A DNA stretch of 64,000 nt from positions 62,001-126,000 of the forward strand of contig CALKBX010000010.1 in assembly GCA_937775205.1 (NCBI GenBank). Reading direction: 5' to 3'. Made by a program: the position numbers and the translations under genes. The stretch comes from an uncultured Verrucomicrobiae bacterium. GTDB taxonomy: Bacteria; Verrucomicrobiota; Verrucomicrobiia; Limisphaerales; UBA1100. Each line of letters opens with the position of its first letter. Position 1 is the stretch's first letter. A model generated the notes under the pieces. The model was not told the DNA's origin. It did no database searches and saw only the letters and a list, made by a program, of their open reading frames with translations. Below, one piece after another: positions 17,418 through 27,350 of the stretch.

Positions 17418-18578
17418 ATGAACCGTCGCATAAAACACTGGCTCATTGCGGTGCTCCTCTTGGGGAGCGTTGGCGTGAGTTCGGCGTGCACCGTGCCGGT
17501 GTTTCGGTTTGCGCTGGAGCAGTGGCCGCCGGATCAATTTGAGGTGGTGCTGTTTCACGAGGAGCCTTTGACCGCCGCGCAAAAGGCGTTGTTGGAAAAA
17601 ATTCAACCGACGGAAACCGAGAACACCTCCGTCCCCAATATGCGCATTCATCCGGTGGACCTCGCTGCCTCGCCCGATCCGCGTTGGGTGAAATGGTGGA
17701 ATGAAAACAAACCCAAAGATTCAACCATCCCCCGCCTCGTGTTTTTTTATCCGGCCAGCACAATGAAGCTGACGCCTATGTGGTCGTGTGATTTCACGGC
17801 GGATTTGGTTAGCAACGCGCTGCAATCGCCTGCGCGCAAAAAGGTGGCCGCCCAACTCGAGGCCGGCGACAGTGCTGTGTGGGTGTTGGTGGAATGCGGC
17901 GATAAAACCAAAGACACCGCCGCGCGGCAGCTTTTGGAAACGCGCCTCCAAATCATGGCCAAAAAATTGAAGCTGCCCGAGGTGAAAACGCAGGACATCC
18001 AATCCGGATACTTATCCATTCGACCAGAAGATTTGAAGCTCAGATTTTCAGTCGTCACCCTGCGCGCCGGTGACGCCGCCGAGAAAGCCTTTCGCGAAAC
18101 GCTTCTCAACAGCGAGGATGACCTCAAGGAACTGCAACATGAACCAATGGTCTTCCCCGTTTTCGGCCGCGGCCGCGCGCTGAACGCGCTCGTCGGCAAA
18201 GGCATCAACGCCGACATGATCGATGAAGCCAGTGCCTTTCTGTCCGGACCCTGCTCCTGCCAAGTAAAGCGTCAGAACCCTGGCTTCGATTTGCTTACCT
18301 CCGTCGATTGGGACCAACTTTTAGAAAATCAGATTCGAGCTTACGATGACCGCGCCCAAGCCAAAATCTCTGTGGAATCCCAACCTGCCGAAGCCGAAGC
18401 CAGCCAGCCCAACGAGCTCGCTCAAGCCGGCAACACTCCCGCAACCAACCCCAATTCTCCCACTACCGAGACCACTGCTCCAACGCGAACACTTTTCGCA
18501 TGGCTCCCTCTCGTTGGTCTACCTATCCTTCTTGTGGGTGGGTTAATTGTTTTCTTTGGTCGTCAATCAGACAACTAA
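17418..18578 (+). CDS. Secreted or membrane-anchored protein of unknown function
   Basis: 386 residues from the ATG at 17418. N-terminal hydrophobic signal (about 1-23) followed by S-A-C-T-V-P-V-F; a lipoprotein site at this Cys is possible but not canonical. The soluble part repeats strand-helix patterns such as D-Q-F-E-V-V-L-F-H and A-V-W-V-L-V-E-C-G, reminiscent of thioredoxin-like folds, and contains a G-P-C-S-C-Q-V-K dicysteine near residue 292. A Pro/Ala/Thr/Asn-rich linker (about 320-355) leads to one C-terminal transmembrane helix (about 358-380). I have seen no function assigned to such proteins. Exposed to the periplasm by both ends. Confidence 0.6.
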   Translation: MNRRIKHWLIAVLLLGSVGVSSACTVPVFRFALEQWPPDQFEVVLFHEEPLTAAQKALLEKIQPTETENTSVPNMRIHPVDLAASPDPRWVKWWNENKPKDSTIPRLVFFYPASTMKLTPMWSCDFTADLVSNALQSPARKKVAAQLEAGDSAVWVLVECGDKTKDTAARQLLETRLQIMAKKLKLPEVKTQDIQSGYLSIRPEDLKLRFSVVTLRAGDAAEKAFRETLLNSEDDLKELQHEPMVFPVFGRGRALNALVGKGINADMIDEASAFLSGPCSCQVKRQNPGFDLLTSVDWDQLLENQIRAYDDRAQAKISVESQPAEAEASQPNELAQAGNTPATNPNSPTTETTAPTRTLFAWLPLVGLPILLVGGLIVFFGRQSDN

Positions 18579-18619
18579 CCAAAACTTTCCTCAGTGCCAT
18601 TCTAACTTCGCTCGGAGGT

Positions 18620-19720
18620 TTATAGCTCCACTCGAGCCCCATCCTGTTTGCTGGATTCGATGCAGGCCATCGTGACTTGTTGAGTTTTTAATACGATGTC
18701 GCCCCATGTTTTATCTGGTGTGCCATTGAGAACAATCTCGCCGAAGTTGCGGAAGAGGCCTGTTTCCTGCGCGGTGGGATGGCTGCCGCCGTATTCACGC
18801 ACAGACACCACTCGGTCGTGGCGTTCCATGTTGAAATCACACACGTGTTGGTTGCTTTCGGTATTGCTTACCGTGAAGCAAGCTTCGCTGCCGTAGAAGG
18901 GCACTACAAAATCGTCGAGCAACAGCGTGCCTTCAGTGCCGCACACATGCGCCCATTGTTGGTTGGCGGTGAGGAAGGAGCAGTAGAAACTCGCAGTCAC
19001 GTCGTTATCAAAAAACAGCTCACCGGAAAATTCCATCGGCACTTTGTCTGGACTATCACTCCGCGCGGCGCCGCGTAGCATGCGGCCGCTCACGGCCTTG
19101 GGCATTGCGTAATCCATCACCCACAGGTTGAATCGGATATTGTACCAACCGAGATCGCCAAGGCAACCGAGCGGTTCAAGGTCGCTGTGCATGCGGATGT
19201 TGCCTTCGCGAAAATCTTCGCCGCCATTGAAACTGAAAGCCGAAGAAATACGGCGCAGTTCGCCAATGCTGCCGTCGGTCAATGTTTTGCGTAACGCATC
19301 CAGTCGTGCACTGTGCATGAACATTACGCCATCCATAAACTGCACACCCGCCTCATCACACGCGGCGAGGATTTCCTCCACCTCAGCCACGTCCACGCCG
19401 CACGGCTTTTCGCACACCACATGCTTGCCCGCCTGCGCGGCCTTGATGGCCCACTCCGTGCGCACACCTGTTGGCAGCGGGATGTACACCGCATCGATGT
19501 CATCGCGCGCCAGCAACGCATCGTAGCCCTCCACTGCCTCCGGCTTTTCTGCAAAGGGCACATGTGCCGAGCATTCATCAATCCAAGCCTGCGCCTTGGC
19601 TCGTTCGCGACTGGCCACTGCGACAATTACGCCATTACCTGACAGCGCAACTGACTGCCAATTTTTCATTCCGATCCATGCGGTGCTCAGGAATCCCCAA
19701 CGAACTTTTTTTTCACTCAT
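18620..19720 (-). CDS. Gfo/Idh/MocA-family oxidoreductase
   Basis: 366 residues, no signal peptide, so cytosolic. N-terminal Rossmann domain with strand-glycine pattern W-G-F-L-S-T-A-W-I-G, acidic-free nucleotide loop A-S-R, and the diagnostic G-K-H-V-V-C-E-K-P motif (Lys of the E-K-P is catalytic in the family). The C-terminal alpha/beta domain covers about 130-366. NAD(P)-dependent sugar or inositol dehydrogenase chemistry is expected, matching the glycan-degrading context. The gene stands alone, convergent with the gene at 17418 and divergent from the one at 19840. Confidence 0.88.
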   Translation of the reverse strand: MSEKKVRWGFLSTAWIGMKNWQSVALSGNGVIVAVASRERAKAQAWIDECSAHVPFAEKPEAVEGYDALLARDDIDAVYIPLPTGVRTEWAIKAAQAGKHVVCEKPCGVDVAEVEEILAACDEAGVQFMDGVMFMHSARLDALRKTLTDGSIGELRRISSAFSFNGGEDFREGNIRMHSDLEPLGCLGDLGWYNIRFNLWVMDYAMPKAVSGRMLRGAARSDSPDKVPMEFSGELFFDNDVTASFYCSFLTANQQWAHVCGTEGTLLLDDFVVPFYGSEACFTVSNTESNQHVCDFNMERHDRVVSVREYGGSHPTAQETGLFRNFGEIVLNGTPDKTWGDIVLKTQQVTMACIESSKQDGARVEL

Positions 19721-19839
19721 GATTTTTGAAAGCGGTTCGCGACTTTCTCCGCATGCGGTTCATTTGGCAAGGACATTGGCACCGCAACAGCTTGCCAATT
19801 CGCCTGTGATGGGCACAATCGGCGGCTGTTACCCGAGAT

Positions 19840-20790
19840 ATGAAAAAACTTATTCCATTTCTGATGGCCGCGCTGGCTTTGCCGGCGTTGGGCGCGAACT
19901 ATACTGTGGTGCCGAACTGGGCGAAGGTGCCCACGGGCGAAACACAAATTGGCAGCATGCACGGCGATGTGGCGGTCAGCTCGAAGGGTGAGGTGTACGT
20001 GAGTGTGCAGGGCGGGCCAAAGGCGGGCATTCAGGTGTATTCCGCCAAGGGCAAGTATCTACGTAATGTACCTGGTGCGCCGGGAGACTTTCACGGGTTT
20101 GTCATCAAAAAATTGGCCGACGGTGAACACATTTATGGTGCGCGTTTGGGCGGGCAAAATATTTTGAAGCTCACGCTCGATGGCAAGGTGAAGCTCGATA
20201 TCCCCGGCTCAGTCATCCCGACTAAACTTAAAAACGGCAACCGTTTGCGCCTCACGGCGATGGATGTGGCGCCCAATGGTGATCTTTTTGTGGTCGATGG
20301 ATATTCATCGGACAGGATTCATCATTTCGATAAGGCCGGGAAATACCTCAAGAGTTTCGGCGGCAAAAAAGAGTTTGGCACGAAGACGCTGCATAAAATC
20401 TGCATCGACACGCGGTACAATCCGCCGCGCATTCTCGGTGCGGACCGCGAAGGCCTGCGGCTCATTCACGTTTCGCTTGAGGGAAAATTCCTCGGCGTTT
20501 ACGCAAAGGATGTTTTGCGTCCCGCCGCCGTGGCCGTGTATGGCGATCTCGCTGTGGCCGGCGAAATTAAAGGCCGCGCCACGCTCTACGACAAGTCCGG
20601 CAAAGTCGTCGCCAAACTCGGCCACAACACCACCCCCGGCGAAACCGCCACCAACCGATTGCCACCCGCCAAATGGCGCCCCGGCATTTTCTCTGCTCCG
20701 CATGGCGTGGCGTTTAATGCCGCCGGCGATTTGTTTGTCGCCGAGTACACCGTCTTCGGCCGCATCCACCGCTACAATGTGAAACGCTAA
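19840..20790 (+). CDS. NHL-repeat/6-bladed beta-propeller exported protein
   Basis: 316 residues with a signal peptide (about 1-19). Repeated strands such as V-A-V-S-S-K-G-E-V-Y-V-S, G-D-L-F-V-V-D-G-Y-S-S-D-R-I-H-H-F and G-V-A-F-N-A-A-G-D-L-F-V-A-E-Y are NHL-type blades. The end G-R-I-H-R-Y-N closes the ring. Such proteins in PVC bacteria are usually periplasmic; role unknown. It lies 54 bp before the DUF1549/1553 gene and may be co-transcribed with it. Confidence 0.75.
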   Translation: MKKLIPFLMAALALPALGANYTVVPNWAKVPTGETQIGSMHGDVAVSSKGEVYVSVQGGPKAGIQVYSAKGKYLRNVPGAPGDFHGFVIKKLADGEHIYGARLGGQNILKLTLDGKVKLDIPGSVIPTKLKNGNRLRLTAMDVAPNGDLFVVDGYSSDRIHHFDKAGKYLKSFGGKKEFGTKTLHKICIDTRYNPPRILGADREGLRLIHVSLEGKFLGVYAKDVLRPAAVAVYGDLAVAGEIKGRATLYDKSGKVVAKLGHNTTPGETATNRLPPAKWRPGIFSAPHGVAFNAAGDLFVAEYTVFGRIHRYNVKR

Positions 20791-20844
20791 CACGGTGAAA
20801 GATTGGATTGTCGAATAGCGTTTGAGTGGTAACGTCGGATTGAC

Positions 20845-23550
20845 ATGCGACAGTGGCTTATCATTTTGGCAGGGGTGGTGATGGCATCGATTGGTCGTGC
20901 TGCGCCAGTCACGGAATTGCCGTGGTCGTTCGAGCCGCTGGCGGTTCAGCTGCTGCCGAAAATCAAAAACGCTTCGTGGCCGCAAGCGCGCCTTGACCAT
21001 TTCACCCTCGCGCGAATGGAGTCGAAAAGGCTGTGGCCCGCCAAGGCCGCAACCGACCGCGTGCTGCTGCGGCGGTTGTATTTTGACCTCATCGGTTTGC
21101 CGCCGTCGCTGGAACAGCTTGCGGCATTTCGGAAACGCGCAATCGTCAATCGCAAATCGGCAATCGAAAATGAAATCAACGCGTTACTCGCTTCGCCGCA
21201 TTATGGGGAGCGGTGGGCGCGGCATTGGCTGGACCTTGCGCGGTACACGGACAAGACGGCGAGTTGGCTCAACTCCACCGCAGCCGCCTGGCGTTATCGT
21301 GACTGGGTGGTGCAGGCGCTCAACCGTGATCTCCCTTACAATGACTTCGTTAAACAGCAGCTGGCCAATGACCTCATAGAGGGAAGCGATCCAAAGAACA
21401 ACGCCGCGCTAGGCTACCTCGGCCTGAGCCCGACCTACTGGAAGGAACTCCAGCTTCCACCTGAGATCATCAAGACCACCGTGGCTGATGAATGGGAGGA
21501 ACGCATGGATGCGGTAGGCCGCACTTTTCTCGGTCTCACTTTGGGCTGCGCGCGCTGCCATGACCACAAATTTGAACCGGTTACTCAGGCCGACTATTAC
21601 GCCATAGCCGGCGTCTTCGCTAGCGTGCGAATCGCCGACCGACCGATGGTGAGCGAACAGCTTTGGGAGCCGGTCACCAAGGCACGCTCAGAAGTGAGCG
21701 AGTTAGAAAAGAAAGTTGCAGCGTTGAAAAAGAAAAAGCCCGCTGCCAATAAGGCCGGTACAGCAGTGAAGACCCCAACCTTTGCCAAGAACTATTCCGC
21801 AGCCCTCAAAAAATTGAAGCCCAAGATTCACGAGTCATTAAACGAAAAACCTGCGGCGCTTACCGTGGAAAAAGGCGTTGGTATCTCGGCAGATAACTAC
21901 GCAACACTTAAGGAGGGACGATTGCATGCAAAAGTGAAGGATTTAGCCGACGCATACACTATCTCTTTTTGGTTTCGAAACGATTTGCCCAACAAGGCTC
22001 GACCGGTGACGGGCTATCTCTTTTCACGCGGTCCCAATGGTGGTGCGCGCGCTCCTGGCGACCATCTCGGTATTGGCGGCACCGCAACACAAGCAAGTGG
22101 TACCCTCTTCCTCTACAACGGTGATGTAGCCAAAGGATTTCTTGGTGGTAAAACCGTTATTACTCCGGGCACTTGGAATCATGTTGTGCTCGCGCGTAAC
22201 GGCAATCACGCGACCGCTTGGTTAAATGGCGTAACCCTGCCGGAATTCGAAGGAGAGATAAAAGCTACCGCCAAGGGTTCGAAGGAATTCTTCCTCGGAG
22301 GACGCAATGAGCGTTTTGCCCTGATGAATGGTCGACTTGCGCATATGGTTTTTTTAAATCGGGCGGTGAACTTTACCGAGGCGCAGCAGCTTCATGGTGC
22401 CGCCGGCCAGCCAGCTGGCCCAATCACTAAGCCTTTGGAGAAGAATACGCCGTTGGTGGCGAAGGAGGATTCTAAAGCAGAGCTTAAAATGCTTGAGCAA
22501 CAAATAGCCGCCATCAAAAATAATACACCCCATTATGATGTGCCGATGGTCAGCGGTGTGGCCGAAGCGGCACTGTTTGTGAACCCCAGGCGAAATGGTA
22601 CTCATGGCACGGCCCTCGATTATAAGAAGGGTGAAGCGCGAGACTTACCGATCCACAAACGTGGCAATCCGAACGTGATTGGCAAGACTGTGCCTCGCCG
22701 TTTCCTTGGGGCATTTCCGGTGAAAGCAGATTCCCCACGCCGTTTTGAACGGGGTAGTGGTCGGTTGGATTTGGCCGAGGCGATGGTCGAAGAAGCCGCG
22801 CCCTTGGCCGCGCGCGTAATTGTTAACCGCGTGTGGCAGCATCACTTCGGCCGCGGCCTGTGCCCCACGCCGAGCGAACTGGGGCATTCGGGCGAAGCTC
22901 CGACGCACCCGGTTTTGTTGAACGACCTCGCCGCGCGCTTCGTGAAAAACGGGTGGTCGCTCAAGTGGCTGCACCGCGAGATTCTGCAATCGGCCACATG
23001 GCAGCAAAGCATTCACAATCCCTCCGCGCAAAAAACCGACCCCGCCAACGAACACCTCGCCCGCATGAACCGCCGGCGGCTTGACGTAGAAGCGTGGCGC
23101 GACGCTATGCTCCACGCCAGCGGCCAACTCGACAAAACCCTTGGCGGCGAGCCCAAAGACCTCAACGCAAAGGACAACAACCGACGCACCCTTTACGGCG
23201 CCATCCACCGCCGCGAGCCCAATCAATTCCTCCGCATTCACGATTTCCCGGACCCCACCGCGCACGCGCCCACCCGCCCACAAACCATCACGCCTTTGCA
23301 ACAGCTCTTTACGTTAAATGGTCTGTTCATCCATCGGCAGGCTAAATCTCTTGCCGCCAACTTAATGAAGCAGAAGGAAATCAATGTGCGCATCCACGGG
23401 GTTTATCAGAAATTATTTCAACGAGCTCCGCGTGAAACTGAGTTGAAAATTGCTAAAAACTTTCTCAACGGAAAGGGAAACGATGCCTCCGCATGGACAC
23501 AGTATGCCCACGCGCTGTTGGCAGGAAACGAATTCCAGTTTATCGACTAA
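20845..23550 (+). CDS. DUF1549/DUF1553 protein with internal LamG domain
   Basis: 901 residues with a signal peptide (1-19). There is no N-terminal cytochrome (PSCyt1). DUF1549 spans about 45-255, with R-R-L-Y-F-D-L-I-G-L-P-P and the CxxCH-like C-A-R-C-H-D-H-K-F-E-P. A Lys/Ala-rich linker and a LamG/concanavalin-like domain (about 342-515, with T-I-S-F-W-F-R) are inserted before DUF1553 (about 610-895, with R-V-I-V-N-R-V-W-Q-H-H-F-G-R-G and N-G-L-F-I). The LamG suggests carbohydrate binding. The stop TAA overlaps the DUF1501 start (TAATG), so translation is coupled. Confidence 0.88.
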   Translation: MRQWLIILAGVVMASIGRAAPVTELPWSFEPLAVQLLPKIKNASWPQARLDHFTLARMESKRLWPAKAATDRVLLRRLYFDLIGLPPSLEQLAAFRKRAIVNRKSAIENEINALLASPHYGERWARHWLDLARYTDKTASWLNSTAAAWRYRDWVVQALNRDLPYNDFVKQQLANDLIEGSDPKNNAALGYLGLSPTYWKELQLPPEIIKTTVADEWEERMDAVGRTFLGLTLGCARCHDHKFEPVTQADYYAIAGVFASVRIADRPMVSEQLWEPVTKARSEVSELEKKVAALKKKKPAANKAGTAVKTPTFAKNYSAALKKLKPKIHESLNEKPAALTVEKGVGISADNYATLKEGRLHAKVKDLADAYTISFWFRNDLPNKARPVTGYLFSRGPNGGARAPGDHLGIGGTATQASGTLFLYNGDVAKGFLGGKTVITPGTWNHVVLARNGNHATAWLNGVTLPEFEGEIKATAKGSKEFFLGGRNERFALMNGRLAHMVFLNRAVNFTEAQQLHGAAGQPAGPITKPLEKNTPLVAKEDSKAELKMLEQQIAAIKNNTPHYDVPMVSGVAEAALFVNPRRNGTHGTALDYKKGEARDLPIHKRGNPNVIGKTVPRRFLGAFPVKADSPRRFERGSGRLDLAEAMVEEAAPLAARVIVNRVWQHHFGRGLCPTPSELGHSGEAPTHPVLLNDLAARFVKNGWSLKWLHREILQSATWQQSIHNPSAQKTDPANEHLARMNRRRLDVEAWRDAMLHASGQLDKTLGGEPKDLNAKDNNRRTLYGAIHRREPNQFLRIHDFPDPTAHAPTRPQTITPLQQLFTLNGLFIHRQAKSLAANLMKQKEINVRIHGVYQKLFQRAPRETELKIAKNFLNGKGNDASAWTQYAHALLAGNEFQFID

Positions 23551-24911
23551 TGACTGAACCTTTTGACATTAATCGACGAGCCGCCCTCGCACGCATGGGT
23601 GCGGGTATGGGGACGTTAGGGCTGTTTAATTCGCTGCAGTCGGCAACGGGGATGGCTCCACATTTTGCGCCGCGGGCAAAAAGGGTGATTCATTTATTCA
23701 TGAATGGCGGGCCGTTTGGGCCGGATTTTTTGGACCCGAAACCGGCGTTGAAAAAGTTTGAAGGGCAACGGCCGGAGGGGACGGATTTGCGCACGGAACG
23801 GCCGACGGGCGGTCTGTTAAATGCGCCTTATAAATACACGCGGCACGGGCAGAGCGGTTTGCCGGTAAGCGAGTTGCTGCCGCACACGGCGAAGTTTGCC
23901 GATGACTTGTGCGTGCTGCGCTCGGTGCACACGGACAACCCGAACCACGGCCCGGCGCTGTTGCTGATGAACAACGGCACGATGACGCCCAAGGTGCCGA
24001 GCATGGGCGCGTGGATGAGCTATGGTCTCGGCACGGAGAACGCCAACCTGCCCGCGTACATTGTGCTGTGCCCCGGCCGGCCGGTGCGGTTTTCCATTTT
24101 GTGGAACAGCGCCTTCCTGCCCTCGCAACATCAGGGCGTGTACATCAACCACTCGAAGATTGCGCCGAAGGAAATGATTCCGTGGCTACGTAACGCGAAG
24201 CTCGATCCCGCCGCGCAACGTCGGCAGCTCGATCTCATGCAGGCGCTCAATCGCGAACACCTCGCCGCGCAGGGCGGGGCGGACAACGCGTTGCAGGGCC
24301 GCATCGAGGCGATGGAGACGGCTTACCGCATGCAATTCGCCGCGACGGATGCGTTCGATATTGGCAAGGAACCGCCGAAGGTGCGCGAGGCGTACGGCAA
24401 GGGACACTTCGCCAATGGCTGCCTGCTGGCACGGCGATTGTCCGAGCGCGGCGTGCGGTTCATTCAGGTTTATTACGGCAACGGCCAGCCGTGGGACACG
24501 CACGCGAATCACAACAAAACCACGCCCACGCTCGCCAAGAATATCGATCAACCCATCGCCGCGCTGTTGGGCGATTTGAAGGCGCGCGGTTTATTGGAAG
24601 ACACCCTCATCGTTTGGGGCGGTGAATTCGGCCGCACGCCCGTCAGCGAAAACGGCACCGGCCGCGATCACAACCCGCACGGCTTCATGATGTGGATGGC
24701 CGGCGGCGGCGTGCGCGGCGGCATGAGCTACGGCGAAAGCGACGACTTCGGATTCAAGGCCACGCACAACCGAATGCACATCCACGACCTGCATGCGACG
24801 CTGCTGCATTTGCTTGGCATCGACCACGAGCGCCTCACCCACCGCCACGCCGGCCGCGACTATCGGCTAACCGATGTGCACGGCCACGTGGCCAAGGAAA
24901 TTTTGGCGTAG
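23550..24911 (+). CDS. DUF1501 protein
   Basis: 453 residues starting at the ATG that overlaps the preceding stop. The N-terminus N-R-R-A-A-L-A-R-M-G-A-G is a weak Tat-like leader. DUF1501 (sulfatase-fold relative) features are H-L-F-M-N-G-G-P, G-L-P-V-S-E-L-L-P, W-G-G-E-F-G-R-T-P, G-R-D-H-N-P-H-G-F and the conserved end H-G-H-V-A-K-E-I-L-A. Always encoded beside DUF1549/1553 in PVC genomes; presumed partner in the periplasm, function unknown. Confidence 0.88.
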   Translation: MTEPFDINRRAALARMGAGMGTLGLFNSLQSATGMAPHFAPRAKRVIHLFMNGGPFGPDFLDPKPALKKFEGQRPEGTDLRTERPTGGLLNAPYKYTRHGQSGLPVSELLPHTAKFADDLCVLRSVHTDNPNHGPALLLMNNGTMTPKVPSMGAWMSYGLGTENANLPAYIVLCPGRPVRFSILWNSAFLPSQHQGVYINHSKIAPKEMIPWLRNAKLDPAAQRRQLDLMQALNREHLAAQGGADNALQGRIEAMETAYRMQFAATDAFDIGKEPPKVREAYGKGHFANGCLLARRLSERGVRFIQVYYGNGQPWDTHANHNKTTPTLAKNIDQPIAALLGDLKARGLLEDTLIVWGGEFGRTPVSENGTGRDHNPHGFMMWMAGGGVRGGMSYGESDDFGFKATHNRMHIHDLHATLLHLLGIDHERLTHRHAGRDYRLTDVHGHVAKEILA

Positions 24912-24933
24912 CACGTCCCCCGCCTAATTACGG

Positions 24934-25173
24934 CTACTCTTCCAGTTTCACCAAAAATTTCGCCGGGTCTTTTTTGAATTTCTTGATGCAGGGTTTGCAG
25001 CAGAATTTAATTTGCTGACCTTCGTGCACGATCACCACGGGGTCGCCCATAGAGTTCAGGTCGTTGTCGGACACGATGCAGGTTTTCAGCGGATACGCCT
25101 TGGCGTTCGCGAGGTCGGTTGAGTTGCAGCCCAACAGAAGCGTGATGGCGATGATGAGCAGTGTGTTTTTCAT
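24934..25173 (-). CDS. Small TRASH/YHS-like metal-binding lipoprotein
   Basis: 79 residues: lipobox L-L-L-G-C (Cys16), then a short domain with K-T-C..D-N-D-L..F-C-C-K-P-C-I-K-K-F-K-K-D-P. The paired C and C-C-x-x-C with the D-P-x-K-F end match TRASH/YHS-type metal sensing or binding domains. It starts 35 bp after the multicopper oxidase stop, so it is the last gene of a copper operon and probably binds copper outside the inner membrane. Confidence 0.72.
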   Translation of the reverse strand: MKNTLLIIAITLLLGCNSTDLANAKAYPLKTCIVSDNDLNSMGDPVVIVHEGQQIKFCCKPCIKKFKKDPAKFLVKLEE

Positions 25174-25208
25174 TTTTCTTTCAGTGTTGGTTTTTGTTGA
25201 ATGGTTTT

Positions 25209-27230
25209 TTACCACTTGAAATTTAGGCCGATGCCAAAGGCGTGGTCGGAGTGATAACCGCCGGTGATTGACCATCGCTTGTTGAGGCGGTAGTCCAAGC
25301 CGCCGCGCCATTCCCAATCGGAGTGGGTGTCGTACTCGAGTTCGTTGACGAGGCTCAAGCGTTGGGTGAGTTGCAGTGATTTCGCCAAACCGGTGCGCAG
25401 GTCACCTTCGGAATCCACCGTGAGTGTGCTGTACGCGAGCAGCGGCAAGCGGTATTGCGCGCCGCTAAAGGCGCGGTCTTTCGCGTCGAGCTCGTTGGTG
25501 AAGCGGTAGCCGTACAGCGACGACCAGTTGTGGTTGTGATAGTATTTCCAAACGAGGTCCATTTCGTATTCCTCTTCTTCAAACCCATAATCCCAAGTGA
25601 AATCCAGATTGTTGCGGGCGTTCCGCCAACCGGCGCGGCCTTCGCTGAAATTATTTTGCACGGTGGCATCCATGTTGAAGGTCCACGGGTTCATGGATTT
25701 GTAATCCAAATTGGGTTTGTGATTCGCGCCTTGATCGTCGTAGCTGATGACGCGGCTCATCCCGGCTTTCATGTGATAAAGCAGGTGGCAATGGAAAATC
25801 CAATCGCCCTGTTCGCTCGCGAGAAACTCAATCGCCGCGCGCGCCATCGGCGGCACATCGACCGTGTGCTTGAGCGGCGCGAAATCACCTTGCCCATTCA
25901 GCAACCGGAAAAAGTGCCCGTGCAAATGCAGCGGATGATGCATCATTGTATCGTTAATAAATTTCATGCGCAGGACTTCGCCGCGTTTCACGGGGATGGT
26001 GGATTCTTCCTTCAGCATCTTGCCGTTGAAAGACCACATATAGCGCTGCATGTTGCCGGTGAGGCGCAGCTCGATTTCGCGCACCGGCGCAGTGGCCGGC
26101 GGTTGAGTGGAGGCCAGCGCCCGCAACTTTCGATAGGGCGACAACGGGCGCGGTGGCTCGGGCGTGTTGAGCGGCTGCTCGTCTTTTTCATCCATATTCA
26201 AAGCGGCGACCATCCAGTCCATCGAATACAAATCGGGCTTCGGAATATTCTTCGCCAAATGCTCCGCGCCCGCACCGAGGAAAATGGAAGCGTGCCCCGA
26301 GCCATCCTGCGCGGTGGCGCGCACTTCATAGCGGCCGCTCGCGGGTAGCGTGACGATTACATCATATGTTTCGCCCATGCCCATCAGCAGCCGTTTCACC
26401 TGCACCGGCTCAACGTTTTGGCCGTCCGCCGCCACAATCGTCAACGGGCCGGTGGCCGAGTGCACATAAAAATACGTGGACGCCCCAGCGTTGATGAGCC
26501 GCAACTTCACGCGATCGCCGCCTTTGCTTTCGAGCGGCATTCGCTTTTTGCCATTGGCCCAAAAGGCGTCGTAGGCCACATCGGAAATATCCATCGGCGG
26601 CATGCGCGACCATTCGCGCGAAAAATATTCGCCCAATGCGCCTGCCTTATGCGCGCCCCAAATTGATTGCATGTTGCCCTTGCGAATGGCGTACCATTCA
26701 TCGCCGCGCAGCAACGTGCGCATCACTTCATCGGGATGCTCGTTGGTCCAGTCCGAAAGCACCACCACGTGTTCGCGATCCACCGGCGGGCCCGCGACTT
26801 GTGCCGGCTCCACGACAATCGCGCCGTACAAACCGCGTTGCTCCTGCAAGCCCTTGTGCGAGTGATACCAAAACGTACCGGCATGCGTCAGCGGAAATTC
26901 ATAATCAAAAAATTTACCCGCCGGAATCGGCGGCGTGTTCAAGTACGGCACGCCATCCTGCGCGTTGGGCAACAGCAACCCGTGCCAGTGCAGCAGCGTG
27001 TCCTCCTTGGGCAACCGATTGTGCACGCGAATGCGCGCGGTATCGCCCACGCGAAAGCGCAGCGTGGGGCCGGGGATGCTGTCGTTGATGGCCAGCGCGG
27101 TCACGCGCTTGCCTTCGGGCGAGATGATCTTTTCGGAAATCGTCAAATCATATCGCACCACCGCGCTGTGCGCCACGGCCACACAAATCAGCCACACGGT
27201 GAGGGTTGTTTTCAAAATATATTTCATCAT
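25209..27230 (-). CDS. copA: Multicopper oxidase CopA fused to CopB-like outer-membrane domain
   Basis: About 673 residues from the ATG at 27230 (27227 also possible). Signal about 1-20. The cupredoxin domains carry all copper motifs: H-W-H-G, W-Y-H-S-H, H-P-L-H-L-H-G and H-C-H-L-L-Y-H-M. From about residue 490 the protein changes to a beta-strand-rich region ending in L-N-F-K-W, matching the CopB barrel (PF05275), normally a separate protein. It oxidises Cu(I) or sequesters copper; the fusion would tether oxidase to the outer membrane. The gene is preceded by a small Cys-rich gene and followed by a TRASH-like lipoprotein gene. Confidence 0.85.
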   Translation of the reverse strand: MMKYILKTTLTVWLICVAVAHSAVVRYDLTISEKIISPEGKRVTALAINDSIPGPTLRFRVGDTARIRVHNRLPKEDTLLHWHGLLLPNAQDGVPYLNTPPIPAGKFFDYEFPLTHAGTFWYHSHKGLQEQRGLYGAIVVEPAQVAGPPVDREHVVVLSDWTNEHPDEVMRTLLRGDEWYAIRKGNMQSIWGAHKAGALGEYFSREWSRMPPMDISDVAYDAFWANGKKRMPLESKGGDRVKLRLINAGASTYFYVHSATGPLTIVAADGQNVEPVQVKRLLMGMGETYDVIVTLPASGRYEVRATAQDGSGHASIFLGAGAEHLAKNIPKPDLYSMDWMVAALNMDEKDEQPLNTPEPPRPLSPYRKLRALASTQPPATAPVREIELRLTGNMQRYMWSFNGKMLKEESTIPVKRGEVLRMKFINDTMMHHPLHLHGHFFRLLNGQGDFAPLKHTVDVPPMARAAIEFLASEQGDWIFHCHLLYHMKAGMSRVISYDDQGANHKPNLDYKSMNPWTFNMDATVQNNFSEGRAGWRNARNNLDFTWDYGFEEEEYEMDLVWKYYHNHNWSSLYGYRFTNELDAKDRAFSGAQYRLPLLAYSTLTVDSEGDLRTGLAKSLQLTQRLSLVNELEYDTHSDWEWRGGLDYRLNKRWSITGGYHSDHAFGIGLNFKW

Positions 27231-27350
27231 CAATAAATTGGAGCGTTGTGGTGGAATGCCTTGCATAGCAAAAGGCACACACGTCAAAAGCGGGAATGAT
27301 TTCCCAAGGCATCTGCTCGAGCGCAATGCCGGGATCACGAGGTGAAAAAA

